A stretch of DNA of 64,000 nucleotides from Pseudomonadota bacterium (GTDB lineage Bacteria > Desulfobacterota > Desulfovibrionia > Desulfovibrionales > Desulfomicrobiaceae): the NCBI GenBank assembly GCA_023393525.1, contig JAEWKZ010000109.1, positions 16,752-80,751 on the forward strand. Reading direction: 5' to 3'. Every line of letters begins with the position of its first letter. The first letter of the stretch is position 1. Shown piece by piece: positions 18,795 through 26,851 of this stretch. The translations under genes were made by a program, and so were the position numbers. Below the pieces are notes generated by a model. It was not told the origin of the DNA. It made no database searches and saw only the letters and a list, made by a program, of their open reading frames with translations.

Positions 18795-18812
18795 GGGTAC
18801 TCGCATATACCC
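18795..18812. promoter_or_regulatory. GGGTA-N8-TACCC inverted repeat upstream of ablAB
   Basis: Same half-sites and the same 8-bp spacer as the site at 2280-2297 before the torD-dms operon. It lies about 240 bp before ablA. Shared control is inferred. Confidence 0.35.
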
Positions 18813-18925
18813 GAAACGCACCCAGGACATCCCCTTGATTCAATGAACAGCATGTGTTCTACATCACCAATCCCGCGACAAAAAATTCTCTAGAATCACT
18901 ACATTTGCTGCATGAAGCCAAATCG

Positions 18926-18945
18926 TGTTCTTTCATACAAGAACA
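18926..18945. promoter_or_regulatory. Perfect inverted repeat TGTTCTT-N6-AAGAACA, candidate ablAB operator
   Basis: Seven-base perfect arms about 105 bp upstream of ablA. A second dyad using the same TGTTC half-site (GAACA-N5-TGTTC) lies at 18845-18859, so two sites for one dimeric regulator are plausible. No regulator is identified. Confidence 0.45.
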
Positions 18946-19048
18946 GATTCTGCTTTCAATTTTATCAGCTCAACTGATCTGAAGTGCAGTTTCATTGTCA
19001 ACTTATCGTGTCAAATTCCTGAGAAAAGATCGCGGCAAAGGAGATCGA

Positions 19049-20362
19049 ATGCAGATATATTCTGAAAATCAGCGCCGTCTGGCAAAAATCATCGAAGAGG
19101 ACGCCACGCGTTCCAACTGGACCGATTGGAAGTGGCACGTCCGCAACAGCATCAAGAGCATCGAAGGGGTGGAGCGCCTGCTTGGCATCCGTTTCTCGGA
19201 CAAGGAGCGGGAGGCGCTGCGGCGCACCACGGAAAAATTCCCCATGGCCATCACGCCCTACTACCTCTCGCTCATCGACGCCAAGGACTATCGCAACGAC
19301 CCGGTGTTCATGCAGGCATTCCCTTCGGTCCACGAGCTGCGCATTGAAAATCACGACATGAGCGACCCTCTGCACGAGGACGAGGACTCCCCCGTGCCCG
19401 GCCTGACCCACCGCTATCCGGACCGGGTGCTGCTGCATGTCAGCAACACCTGCGCCATGTACTGCCGCCACTGCACCCGCAAGCGCAAGGTCGGGGACCG
19501 CGATTCCATCCCCTGCCGCGACGACCTGCGCCAGGGCATCGAATACATCCGCAACACTCCGCAGGTGCGGGACGTGCTTCTGTCGGGAGGCGACCCCTTC
19601 CTGCTCTCGGACGAGATGCTCGACTGGCTGCTGACCGAGATCGGCGGCATCGAGCACGTGGAGGTCGTGCGCATCGGCACGCGCACCCCGGTGGTCCTGC
19701 CGTACCGCATCACCGACGAACTGGTCGAGATGCTCAAAAAGCATCATCCGGTCTGGATCAACACGCATTTCAACCATCCGGCGGAAATCACGGCCTCGTC
19801 CAAGCAGGCCCTGGCCAAACTGGCCAACGCGGGCATTCCCCTTGGCAACCAGAGCGTGCTTCTGGCCGGAGTGAACGACTGCCCGCGCCTGATCAAGGTT
19901 CTCAACCACAAGCTGGTCCGCAACCGGGTCCGGCCCTATTACCTGTACCAGTGCGACCTGTCCGAGGGCCTGACCCATTTCCGCACGCCCATCGGCAAGG
20001 GCATCGAGATCCTGGAGAGTCTGCGCGGCCACACCAGCGGCTTCTCCATCCCGACGTACGTGGTCGATGCTCCGGGCGGCGGCGGCAAGATCCCGCTCAT
20101 GCCCAACTACATCATCTCCTGGACCGCGAACAAGGTCGTGCTGCGCAACTACGAGGGCGTCATCACCACCTACCACGAACCGGCCAACTACGAGCCGACG
20201 TATTGCGACCGTGAATGCTCGACCTGCAACCTGCAACTGCGCGAGGCCGACGCCGAGGAAAAGGCCATCGGCATAGAGAGTCTGCTGGCGGATTGGGATG
20301 ACACGCAGAGCCTCACGCCCGAGGAGAACGAACGCATGGGGAGGCGCACCGATGCAGCCTGA
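19049..20362 (+). CDS. ablA: Lysine 2,3-aminomutase (radical SAM, KamA family)
   Basis: 437 residues; ATG 19049 follows AAAGGAG. The radical-SAM cluster is C135-x3-C139-x2-C142 (CAMYCRHC), followed by [11 protein letters not shown]-binding and substrate regions occupy the C-terminal half ([16 protein letters not shown]), and a C-terminal Cys cluster (CDRECSTC) is typical of this family. It interconverts L-alpha-lysine and L-beta-lysine using SAM, PLP and a [4Fe-4S] cluster. The overlapping ablB shows that the role here is N-epsilon-acetyl-beta-lysine synthesis, an osmolyte known from methanogens and some bacteria, rather than lysine fermentation. Confidence 0.93.
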   Translation: MQIYSENQRRLAKIIEEDATRSNWTDWKWHVRNSIKSIEGVERLLGIRFSDKEREALRRTTEKFPMAITPYYLSLIDAKDYRNDPVFMQAFPSVHELRIENHDMSDPLHEDEDSPVPGLTHRYPDRVLLHVSNTCAMYCRHCTRKRKVGDRDSIPCRDDLRQGIEYIRNTPQVRDVLLSGGDPFLLSDEMLDWLLTEIGGIEHVEVVRIGTRTPVVLPYRITDELVEMLKKHHPVWINTHFNHPAEITASSKQALAKLANAGIPLGNQSVLLAGVNDCPRLIKVLNHKLVRNRVRPYYLYQCDLSEGLTHFRTPIGKGIEILESLRGHTSGFSIPTYVVDAPGGGGKIPLMPNYIISWTANKVVLRNYEGVITTYHEPANYEPTYCDRECSTCNLQLREADAEEKAIGIESLLADWDDTQSLTPEENERMGRRTDAA

Positions 20363-21200
20363 CAGCTTGATACGCATGACAGGGGCCCTGCTCCAGCACG
20401 GACCGGCCAGCGACCGGGTCTATCTGATGAAGCTGGCGTCCCCGGACGTGCCGCGCATCATCCGCTTCATGGAGCAGCTGGCTTCGACCAACGGCTACTC
20501 CAAGCTTTTCGCCAAGGTTCCGGGGCAGGCCGAGGGCTGGTTCAGGGCGCAGGGCTTCAAGGTGGAGGCCAGGGTTCCGGGCATGTTCAACGGCAGCCAG
20601 GACGGTTGTTTCATGGCCAAGTATCCGAAGCGGGAGCGCTCGGTCATAAGCAGCCCCAAGCTGGTGCAAGAAGTGCTGAGCACGGCCCGGGAGCAACGCG
20701 CGCACGGCGGGCGAAGCCTGCCCGAAGGGTGGAAGACGGTCGCGATGAAACCGGAGGATGCACAAACCATGGCGAAGCTCTACCGCCAGGTCTTCGAGAC
20801 CTACCCCTTTCCCATCCACGACCCGGAGTATTTGCGCTCGACGATGGATTCGCACGTGCGCTACTTCGGGATTCGCGATGACTCGGGTCGCTTGACAGCC
20901 CTGGCCTCGGCTGAAATGGATTGTTCGGCCGGCAACGTCGAAATGACGGACTTCGCCACGCTCGCGGAGTGTCGCGGCAAGGGTCTGGCCAGCATCCTCC
21001 TGGCCCACATGGAAAAAGAGATGGCCAAGGCCGGAATCGACACCGCCTATACCATCGCCAGGGCCCACGCCACCGGCATGAACATCGTTTTCGCCCGGCA
21101 AGGTTACGACTTTGCCGGCACCCTGCCCAACAACACCCAGATCAAAGGCGATCTTGAGAGCATGAATGTCTGGTATAAACCCCTTGAAGCCTGCGAATAA
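20352..21200 (+). CDS. ablB: Beta-lysine N6-acetyltransferase (GNAT)
   Basis: 282 residues from ATG 20352, inside the end of ablA (11-bp overlap), with GGGGAGG upstream, so the two are translationally coupled. The N-terminal half is the AblB-specific region ([23 protein letters not shown]); the C-terminal half is a GNAT fold with the acetyl-CoA loop [15 protein letters not shown] near 220-235. It acetylates beta-lysine on the epsilon amine, the second and last step to the compatible solute. It probably responds to salt stress through the ablA promoter. Confidence 0.92.
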   Translation: MQPDSLIRMTGALLQHGPASDRVYLMKLASPDVPRIIRFMEQLASTNGYSKLFAKVPGQAEGWFRAQGFKVEARVPGMFNGSQDGCFMAKYPKRERSVISSPKLVQEVLSTAREQRAHGGRSLPEGWKTVAMKPEDAQTMAKLYRQVFETYPFPIHDPEYLRSTMDSHVRYFGIRDDSGRLTALASAEMDCSAGNVEMTDFATLAECRGKGLASILLAHMEKEMAKAGIDTAYTIARAHATGMNIVFARQGYDFAGTLPNNTQIKGDLESMNVWYKPLEACE

Positions 21201-22053
21201 ACGATTCGAGCTGGCCTATTCCGTCCGTTGGAACCTCTTTTTGATCACCTGCGGAGCGCTCCTGTGCGCCTTCGCCATGAAAAGCATCGCCGTGCCTCAG
21301 CAATTCATTCCCGGCGGCTTTTTCGGCGTGGGCGCGCTCGTTTATTACAAAACGGGCTGGCTGACGCCGGGCATCCTCTTTTTCCTGATCAACCTGCCCG
21401 CGTTCATCCTGGGCTGGTTCAAGCTCAGCCCCCGCTTCGTGCTCTACAGCCTCTACGGCATGGTGGCCATGACCGTGGCCTTCGAGATCATGGATTTCAC
21501 CGTGGAAATCCACGACCAATTCTACGCGGCCGTGGCCTGCGGCGTGCTGAACGGACTCGGCGGCGGACTCATCCTGCGCTCGCTGGGTTCGGGCGGAGGC
21601 CTGGACATCATCGCGGTCTACCTTTTCCAGACCTACAACATCGGCGTGGGCAAGGTCTATTTCGGCTTCAACCTGGCGCTGTTCCTCTTTTGCCTGACGA
21701 TCATGCCCGTCGATCTGGTCATCGTGTCCCTGATCCTGGTCTTCATCTCCTCGGCCATGGTGGAGCAGACCCTGGCGCTCTTCTCAAAGCGCAAGGTCGT
21801 CTTCATCGTCTCCGACCATTCCGAGGCCATCAGCCAGACCATCCTCGACTCCATGAAGCAGAGCGCGACCTTCCTCAAAGGCATGGGGGCCTACAGCAAG
21901 CGCGAGAAAAACGTGCTCATGACCGTGGTCAACAACATCCAGCTCAAAAAGCTCGAAGAAATCACCTTCACCCACGACCCCCAGGCCCTCTTCATCGTGG
22001 AGAACACCTTCACGGTGCTGGGTTCGAGCTTTTCCAAACGCAAGATCTACTGA
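21166..22053 (+). CDS. YitT-family membrane protein (DUF161 + DUF2179)
   Basis: 295 residues from ATG 21166, overlapping the ablB end by 35 bp; GAGAG serves as a weak ribosome site. Residues about 20-205 contain six hydrophobic segments with the family pattern IPGGFFGVGALVYY and GSGGGLDIIAVYL. The C-terminal 80-90 residues form a small cytoplasmic alpha/beta domain (DUF2179, RKVVFIVSDHSEAISQTI). The function of YitT proteins is not established; transport is assumed. Overlap with ablB suggests it belongs to the osmolyte operon and could handle a related solute, an inference from position. Confidence 0.85.
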   Translation: MSGINPLKPANKRFELAYSVRWNLFLITCGALLCAFAMKSIAVPQQFIPGGFFGVGALVYYKTGWLTPGILFFLINLPAFILGWFKLSPRFVLYSLYGMVAMTVAFEIMDFTVEIHDQFYAAVACGVLNGLGGGLILRSLGSGGGLDIIAVYLFQTYNIGVGKVYFGFNLALFLFCLTIMPVDLVIVSLILVFISSAMVEQTLALFSKRKVVFIVSDHSEAISQTILDSMKQSATFLKGMGAYSKREKNVLMTVVNNIQLKKLEEITFTHDPQALFIVENTFTVLGSSFSKRKIY

Positions 22054-22129
22054 CGCCCGGATCGTTGCTTACAGCGGCTTTCAAGCTGAATTCCCCCCTT
22101 CCAATCACGCCCAGCCGCCCATTCTCACA

Positions 22130-22215
22130 CCGATACGCGCTCGCCCGCAGAAAAAACGAAAAGGCAAAACCACCCCGCCCTTCGGGCACCCCTCCTTGGC
22201 AGGAGGGGAGTTGGA
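22130..22215 (+). repeat. Dispersed palindromic repeat, copy 1
   Basis: Begins CCGATACGCGCT, then GAAAA-rich DNA, then CCACCCCGCCCTTCGGGCA and CCCCTCC-TTGGCA-GGAGGGG with its own hairpin. Copy 2 is at 22682-22765 in the same orientation; the palindromic half alone recurs inverted at 62206-62253. Confidence 0.8.
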
Positions 22216-22315
22216 GCGTGGGCAGGACGTTGACTGGCATTTTATGCGTCAGCGGCATGTTATGTATGCCCGAATCCATCTTGAAGAAGGACTATACGCG
22301 GCAAGCACAATCTGA

Positions 22316-22357
22316 CTCTCCCCCTGCCAAGGGGGAGTACCCGAAGGGGGAGGGGGT
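22316..22357 (+). repeat. Second palindromic repeat type (CCCCCTGCCAAGGGGGAG...CCGAAGGGGGAGGGGG)
   Basis: A relative of the first repeat with a CCCC(C)TGCCAAGGGG hairpin and a CCGAAGGGGG arm. A degenerate counterpart in the other orientation occurs at about 62281-62320, and both are followed by a shared AGATTGT(G/T)CTTGCCGCG stretch. Confidence 0.65.
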
Positions 22358-22528
22358 GCTCCCCACTGTGCGCTCGCGGACTTCGACGAACTTGGGTTGA
22401 GCCCTTTCTCGGCCGCCAGCTGCTTGAGCTTACTCGTCATGCCGTGGAAGAATTTGCAGAACTTGACGCACACAACTGCCTGTTATTTCCACCCCCCTTC
22501 CCGCATCACCTCAAGCATGTCGGCGGGG

Positions 22529-22680
22529 TCCGGGCAAGGGTTGTCGGTTGTCTGACTGAGCCGGGCATCGTTTGCTTCCCGGTCGCTGGCCGCACGAAGC
22601 GCGGCGGAATGCCCAAGCCTCAAGGCCGGGAAGCATTACGAGGCCAGCGAAGGAGTTCCGGCAGCCCTTGCCCGGATTCC
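22529..22680. repeat. Imperfect long inverted repeat
   Basis: TCCGGGCAAGGG at 22529 has its complement CCCTTGCCCGGA at the far end, and inner parts (CTTCCCGG/CCGGGAAG, GCTGGCC/GGCCAGC) also pair. The whole 150-bp segment could fold into one branched hairpin, like REP/MITE-type elements. Confidence 0.5.
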
Positions 22681-22681
22681 G

Positions 22682-22765
22682 CCGATACGCGCTGTCACGC
22701 TGAAAAAGATGAAGAGGCAACCACCCCGCCCTTCGGGCACCCCTCCTTGGCAGGAGGGGAGTTGG
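22682..22765 (+). repeat. Dispersed palindromic repeat, copy 2
   Basis: Same order as copy 1: CCGATACGCGCTG, GAAAAAGATGAAGAGGCAA, then CCACCCCGCCCTTCGGGCA and the CCCCTCC/GGAGGGG hairpin. It is followed by TGAAGATAGCTCAC, which also follows copy 3 at 62 kb. A partial CCGATACGCGCC occurs again near 22809. Confidence 0.8.
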
Positions 22766-22869
22766 TGTGTCCGCTAACGTGAAGATAGCTCACCTTGCCC
22801 GAAACCCGCCGATACGCGCCGGCCCTTCCAACGCACGGTCAGATTAGCGCACTCTTCTATCCCGAACAG

Positions 22870-23559
22870 TTACCCAGCGGCCCTCACATCCCCGCGCATG
22901 CCTGAGACCCAGGACAGGATGTGGTCGCGGCCCTTGGCGAATGCCCGCACTACCCTTGGGTCGTACATCTTTCCGGATTGGGACATGATCTCGGCCTCGG
23001 CGTCTTCAAAAGACATGGCGCTCTTGTACGGCCGTTCCTGCATCATGGCCGAAAGGCTGTCGGCGACGGCCAGAATCCGGGCGCCTATGGGAATATCGTA
23101 ACCGCTCAACCCGTCCGGATAGCCCGATCCATCGTACCGTTCGTGATGATGGCGGATCATGCGCGCCACCCCGCTCTGGCCGTTCAGGGCCTTGACCGGC
23201 TGCACGATGGCCTCGCCGATGGCCGGATGCCGTTTGATGATTTCGAATTCCTCCCGCGTCAAAGGCCCGGGCTTCTGCAGAATGGCGTCGGGGATGCCGA
23301 TCTTGCCGATGTCGTGCAGATGTCCGGCCAGATGCACAATCTCAGCCTGGGCGGGCGTGAAACCCATGTTCAGGGCCAGAATCTGGCTGACCACGGCCAC
23401 CTCCTCGGAGTGGGCGCAGGTCCAGGCATCCTTGGCGTCCACGGCCCGGCCCAGGGATTCGGCCAACTGGTGCAGGGTCAGGGCCAGCGGGGCGCAGGGA
23501 TCGGCCTTGGCCGCAAAAGACTCCGCCTGACAAAACAAGCATCCGGAACTCTTCAACAT
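22870..23559 (-). CDS. HD-GYP domain c-di-GMP phosphodiesterase
   Basis: 229 residues from ATG 23557-23559 with AAGGA upstream. After a short N-terminus with CLFC, the HD-GYP domain fills residues about 25-215, with HLHDIGKIGIPDAIL and HHHERYDGSGYPDGL intact, so hydrolysis of c-di-GMP is likely. It has no receiver or sensor domain. It lies 67 bp after a GGDEF gene on the same strand, so cyclase and phosphodiesterase may be co-expressed. Confidence 0.87.
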   Translation of the reverse strand: MLKSSGCLFCQAESFAAKADPCAPLALTLHQLAESLGRAVDAKDAWTCAHSEEVAVVSQILALNMGFTPAQAEIVHLAGHLHDIGKIGIPDAILQKPGPLTREEFEIIKRHPAIGEAIVQPVKALNGQSGVARMIRHHHERYDGSGYPDGLSGYDIPIGARILAVADSLSAMMQERPYKSAMSFEDAEAEIMSQSGKMYDPRVVRAFAKGRDHILSWVSGMRGDVRAAG

Positions 23560-23626
23560 ATGATTCCTTACATCACAAAGATGAGATCGTTGCGGTCATG
23601 CCGCAAGAAATGGTTTGAAGCGCGCC

Positions 23627-24667
23627 CTAGACCGGGGCGGAAGATACGAGACGGGACGCGTCGCAAGCGCCCCTGTTCGAGACCACCTGGTTTCCGCCCA
23701 GATCCTTGGCCCGGTAGAGGCACGTGTCGCAGGTGCGCACCAGGTCGGACGCATCATGCCCAAGCGCGGGACTCCAGGCGCACAGGCCGATGGAAACCGT
23801 GCATCCGTCCGCATTGCCGTGCGCAAAACGGGTCCGGATCCGTTCGCAAGCGCGCAGGCAGGCGGCAGGGTCAACCGTACGGAAAACAACCCCGAACTCG
23901 TCGCCGCCAAACCGGAAGCCCACGTCCACGCCTTCGCGCACCGACTCGGCGATGACGCGGCCCAGGATCGCCAGAACCTCGTCGCCGACCTGATGGCCGC
24001 GCGTATCGTTGACGCGCTTGAACCCGTCGCAATCGATCAAGGCCAGAAAAATCCCTTCACGCCGCGCGGGATCACGCAAGGCGCCGGGCAGAAAACGGTC
24101 GAAGTAGCGGCGGTTGTGGAGCCCGGTCAGGGGATCGCGGTAGGACATTTCCTCGTAGAAGCGCTTGCGCAGGTCGCTCTCGTCGAGCCGCTCGTGCAAC
24201 TTCTTGGTCTGCGTTTCGATATGGTGGGCCATCCAGTTCATGTTGCGCTTCAGGCGCAGCATTTCATGTTCGTCGTCACCCTCCAGACCCACGGGAAAGC
24301 GCGCCCCGTAGCGGCCCTGCTGGATCTGCGAGCAGAACTCGTTCAGAAGGCGCAGGTCGCGGAGCACCAGAAAATGCGCCCCGATCCGGCTGACCGGAGC
24401 CAGAAGCCCCAAAGCCACGGCCAGCCCGGCCACGAGCATGTTAACGGGGTCGATGAACGTCCCGGATTCGAGCACGGACAGGGTCGCGCCCATGGGCACG
24501 AGCACAAGGACGAACAGCAGCAATGCCACCCGCCTGACGATGCCGACGCGCGACAGCCAGGTCGCGCGTCCCGGGTCCAGGGGAGGCGGAAGGGCCGCTT
24601 CCCGCCTGGACGCGTTGCCGGAGGGGCGCTCCGTGACGGACTGGCCGCCGCAGCACAAATTCAGCAC
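23627..24667 (-). CDS. Membrane-bound GGDEF diguanylate cyclase
   Basis: 346 residues from GTG 24665-24667, which overlaps the TGA of the preceding small gene (GTGCTGA), with GAGGG upstream; this coupling decides the start. Two TM helices lie near 50-75 and 85-110, a linker/HAMP-like region with a coiled coil at about 120-185, and a GGDEF domain at about 190-345 (FRFGGDEFGVV). The active-site GGDEF is intact. The position of the inhibitory RxxD reads E-G-V-D, so product inhibition may be absent. It should make c-di-GMP in response to a membrane or partner signal. Confidence 0.85.
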   Translation of the reverse strand: MLNLCCGGQSVTERPSGNASRREAALPPPLDPGRATWLSRVGIVRRVALLLFVLVLVPMGATLSVLESGTFIDPVNMLVAGLAVALGLLAPVSRIGAHFLVLRDLRLLNEFCSQIQQGRYGARFPVGLEGDDEHEMLRLKRNMNWMAHHIETQTKKLHERLDESDLRKRFYEEMSYRDPLTGLHNRRYFDRFLPGALRDPARREGIFLALIDCDGFKRVNDTRGHQVGDEVLAILGRVIAESVREGVDVGFRFGGDEFGVVFRTVDPAACLRACERIRTRFAHGNADGCTVSIGLCAWSPALGHDASDLVRTCDTCLYRAKDLGGNQVVSNRGACDASRLVSSAPV

Positions 24668-24888
24668 TTCGCGCCCTCGCGCCGCAACGGGCAGCGGCCC
24701 GGGGCGTTGCAACCGCCTCCGGCCTTGCGCCAGACGCAGCTTTTCAGGCACAAGCGCCGCAAGCGCCGCCCGGACGCATGGTCCAGGCAGCGCAGCTCCG
24801 AGGCCCCCAGATGGCCTTCGGCCAAAAGCCTGGTCAGCGTGGATTCGGATACCTCGACACGCAACGATTCATTTCCCTGGAGATGCAT
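24661..24888 (-). CDS. Small Cys-rich protein of unknown function, coupled to GGDEF
   Basis: 75 residues from ATG 24886-24888, preceded by GAGGAGG that overlaps the stop of the gene before it. It contains five Cys (LRCLD, RLCLKSC, GGGCNAPGRC, terminal AKC) and a helical LTRLLAEGHLGASEL segment. I do not recognise the family; the Cys spacing suggests a metal or cluster site. Its stop overlaps the GGDEF start, so it is likely translated with the cyclase and may be its sensor or regulator. Confidence 0.6.
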   Translation of the reverse strand: MHLQGNESLRVEVSESTLTRLLAEGHLGASELRCLDHASGRRLRRLCLKSCVWRKAGGGCNAPGRCPLRREGAKC

Positions 24889-24897
24889 AGCGCCTCC

Positions 24898-25113
24898 TCA
24901 ACCCTGCACTTGACGGTGCTTTTCCGCGCCGTCGCCGCCCTTGCACTTGTCGTGGCAGCTACCCCCAGCGCTTTCCTCGAGGCTTCGCTCGCCCCCGATA
25001 CCCGCCTTATCGGCCCAAGACCTTGACCCCATCACGCCACTTGATTTCTTGCGCAAACGGTGCATTTCCTGAATCGAGAACAATTCCGATCCGTTATCCA
25101 GCTTGAAACACAT
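24898..25113 (-). CDS. Small protein of unknown function, first gene of the GGDEF operon
   Basis: 71 residues from ATG 25111-25113, with a strong ribosome site GGAGG 4 bp upstream; a longer frame to 25251 lacks one. The N-terminus is MCFKLDNGSELFSIQEMH, and a C-terminal C-x3-C (SCHDKCKGG) follows. Family not recognised. Its TGA sits in the ribosome site of the next small gene, so the order small-small-GGDEF forms a tightly coupled operon. Confidence 0.6.
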   Translation of the reverse strand: MCFKLDNGSELFSIQEMHRLRKKSSGVMGSRSWADKAGIGGERSLEESAGGSCHDKCKGGDGAEKHRQVQG

Positions 25114-25242
25114 ATATCCTCCACGATTCGATTGATTTTCATTGTCCCACGAACGCGGCCCGCTGAGCCTTTTCACTCTTTTCGGACCCGAACATCGCTT
25201 GGCGTCACGCCTCGAAAAAGCGGCAGTGTTGCGAGCACAGCT

Positions 25243-25258
25243 ATTAGACACGACTAAT
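25243..25258. promoter_or_regulatory. Inverted repeat ATTAGACACGACTAAT, candidate operator copy 1
   Basis: Perfect ATTAG/CTAAT arms with a 6-bp centre, about 130 bp upstream of the GGDEF operon. A near-identical copy lies 116 bp away. Confidence 0.45.
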
Positions 25259-25358
25259 TATTATCATACACAATATCCCGTTGCCGCACATCAAACGTCT
25301 GATAATGAGACTTGCAGTCAATCAAAACCGGCATCGGCAGCCTTCAAAGACAAACTGC

Positions 25359-25374
25359 ATTAGACGTGACTAAC
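25359..25374. promoter_or_regulatory. Inverted repeat ATTAGACGTGACTAAC, candidate operator copy 2
   Basis: Differs from copy 1 at three of 16 positions, keeping TTAGAC--GACTAA. Two copies in one promoter region suggest a specific regulator, not identified. Confidence 0.45.
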
Positions 25375-25787
25375 TCGTATGGCGCGGATTATCCCGACAG
25401 ACCCGAATCTGTCAATACTCATCCCGGACAAAGAATAAGGAAGACTTAACTCACCCCTGTCAGCCCCGGCTCCGGAGAAAAGGCGCCCTGTTCCGACACC
25501 TGCCTGAATTCCATTGCCATATTGGAGAAGCCGAACAAATCTCTATTGGCAGGGCACCCATTGAGTGCTAAAAAAATATGCCCCAAACGCGCCGCAAGCG
25601 GCTTAGATTCCACCGCCATCGGCCTTTTCAGCATCGCAAAGGCGGACGGGACGGCTCCGACAGGAAGGGCAAGCGCACAAGCCGCCGGATCTTCTTCGCC
25701 CCGTCGCGGCTCATGCACGTTGCCGGGCTTCGCGCCGATCAGGCAGGGCGAAACAACTCGTCGACCACAAACATACCGGAGGAACCC

Positions 25788-26114
25788 ATGTTCGTCGTCA
25801 TCGTCGATATCGTTGTCAAAAGGGAATTCGTGCAGAATTTCAGAGAGGCGGTGCTCCGGCAGGGCGAGAATTCCATGCGCTTGGAAGAGGGCTGCCTTGG
25901 CTTCGACATCCTCGAGCACCCCGAAGATCCGACCCGCATCACCCTCTACGAGTCATACACGGATGCGGCGACGTTTTACGAGGTCCACCGTGAAACGCCC
26001 CATTTCAAGGAGTACGCGCTCTCCACCGCGCCCTGGGTGGAGAGCAAGAGCATGCGCGCCCTGACCAGGATCTGGCCAGCAAGCCAAAGGAAAGGAGCTA
26101 TTTCAGATACTTGA
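25788..26114 (+). CDS. Antibiotic biosynthesis monooxygenase (ABM) domain protein
   Basis: 108 residues from ATG 25788 with GGAGG upstream. The small ferredoxin-like ABM fold is evident: VVIVDIVVKREFVQNF, then EEGCLGFDILEHPEDPTRITLYESYTD with the conserved E-x-Y, then HRETPHFKEY. Family members include LsrG-type isomerases and quinol monooxygenases; the substrate cannot be assigned. It is single-gene, and its end overlaps the convergent YqaA-like gene by 17 bp. Confidence 0.8.
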   Translation: MFVVIVDIVVKREFVQNFREAVLRQGENSMRLEEGCLGFDILEHPEDPTRITLYESYTDAATFYEVHRETPHFKEYALSTAPWVESKSMRALTRIWPASQRKGAISDT

Positions 26115-26733
26115 TGGCCATGAATCCAAGAATGGCCAGCACCACCAGGGCCGAGGCCGCCAGTTCGAAATGCCGTTCCATGAAGGGTTTGATCTTGGCC
26201 CCGAAGAGGCGGATGAGCCCGGCCACCAGAAAAAAACGCAGCCCCCGGCCAAGGATCGAGGCCAGGACGAACTGCGGCAGGTCAAAGCTCATCATTCCGG
26301 AAGCGATGGTGAAAACCTTGTAGGGGATCGGCGTCACGGCGGCCACGAGCACGCCGAAAAAGCCGTATGTCTCGTACCAGACGCGCACGGTCTCGATCAC
26401 GGCCTCGCCATGGTACATGCGCACGATGGGCTGGCCCACGGTTTCCCAGAGCCCCCAACCGATGAAGTATCCGAGCAACCCGCCCACCACCGAAGCGGCA
26501 GTGCACCACAGCGCCAGTCTGAACCAGCGCGTGGGCGTGGAAAAGCACAGCGCTATGAGCAGGACGTCCGGCGGCACGGGAAAAAAAGAGCTCTCGGCAA
26601 AGGACAAAACCGCCAGAGCGGGCAGTGCGTAGGGCGTGGCCGCCCAATGCAGCGTCCAGTAATAGAGCTTGCGCAGGGGATTGCGGGTGGCGCGGGCCTG
26701 GGAGAGGTCGTCTGGTGTCGCTTCATGTTTCAT
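26098..26733 (-). CDS. YqaA/DedA-like (SNARE-associated) inner-membrane protein
   Basis: 211 residues from ATG 26731-26733; no ribosome site is obvious, and a GTG at 26802 is an alternative. Five or so hydrophobic segments are present with the family motif FAESSFFPVPPDVLLIALC near 45 and VAAVTPIPYKVFTIASGM near 135. Members of this superfamily are linked to phospholipid scrambling or undecaprenyl-phosphate handling; YqaA itself is uncharacterised. Confidence 0.8.
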   Translation of the reverse strand: MKHEATPDDLSQARATRNPLRKLYYWTLHWAATPYALPALAVLSFAESSFFPVPPDVLLIALCFSTPTRWFRLALWCTAASVVGGLLGYFIGWGLWETVGQPIVRMYHGEAVIETVRVWYETYGFFGVLVAAVTPIPYKVFTIASGMMSFDLPQFVLASILGRGLRFFLVAGLIRLFGAKIKPFMERHFELAASALVVLAILGFMAIKYLK

Positions 26734-26851
26734 GGCGCTGGCAGACCAGCACAAAACCACGGGGACCACAACAAAAAAAACGCGCTCCCTGTGGTATTCC
26801 ACCGTCGCCCCGTTGTCGGGACCGGCGAATCACACCGTACCAGGCACGTTC

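Larger units (their letters stand above)
18685..19048. other. Intergenic region between ppsA and ablA with several palindromes
   Basis: No gene seen. From left to right it contains the ppsA hairpin, GGGTA-N8-TACCC (18795-18812), GAACA-N5-TGTTC (18845-18859), ATTCT-N2-AGAAT (18885-18896), TGTTCTT-N6-AAGAACA (18926-18945) and ATCAG-N5-CTGAT (18964-18978). The DNA is AT-rich compared with both neighbours, as expected for a regulated promoter. Confidence 0.6.
22054..22869. other. 816-bp repeat-rich intergenic region
   Basis: No convincing gene. It contains two direct copies of an ~85-bp palindromic repeat (22130-22215 and 22682-22765), a second palindrome type (22316-22357), a degenerate segment shared with 62.1 kb (about 22370-22475), and an imperfect 150-bp inverted repeat (22529-22680). 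Short reading frames here are products of the repeats. Confidence 0.7.
25114..25787. other. 674-bp intergenic region with two operator-like dyads
   Basis: No convincing gene; open frames here lack ribosome sites. It separates the leftward GGDEF operon from the rightward ABM gene. It holds ATTAG-N6-CTAAT at 25243-25258, a near copy at 25359-25374, and AT-rich DNA between them including ATTATTATC and GATAATGA, which resemble Fur half-sites. Confidence 0.6.

Noticed and set aside
22511..22720. Short frame inside the inverted repeat
   Set aside because: Translation product of a repeat; typical spurious peptide.
25446..25919. 157-codon minus-strand frame in the long intergenic region
   Set aside because: Overlaps the ABM gene in antisense and has no ribosome site or family motif.
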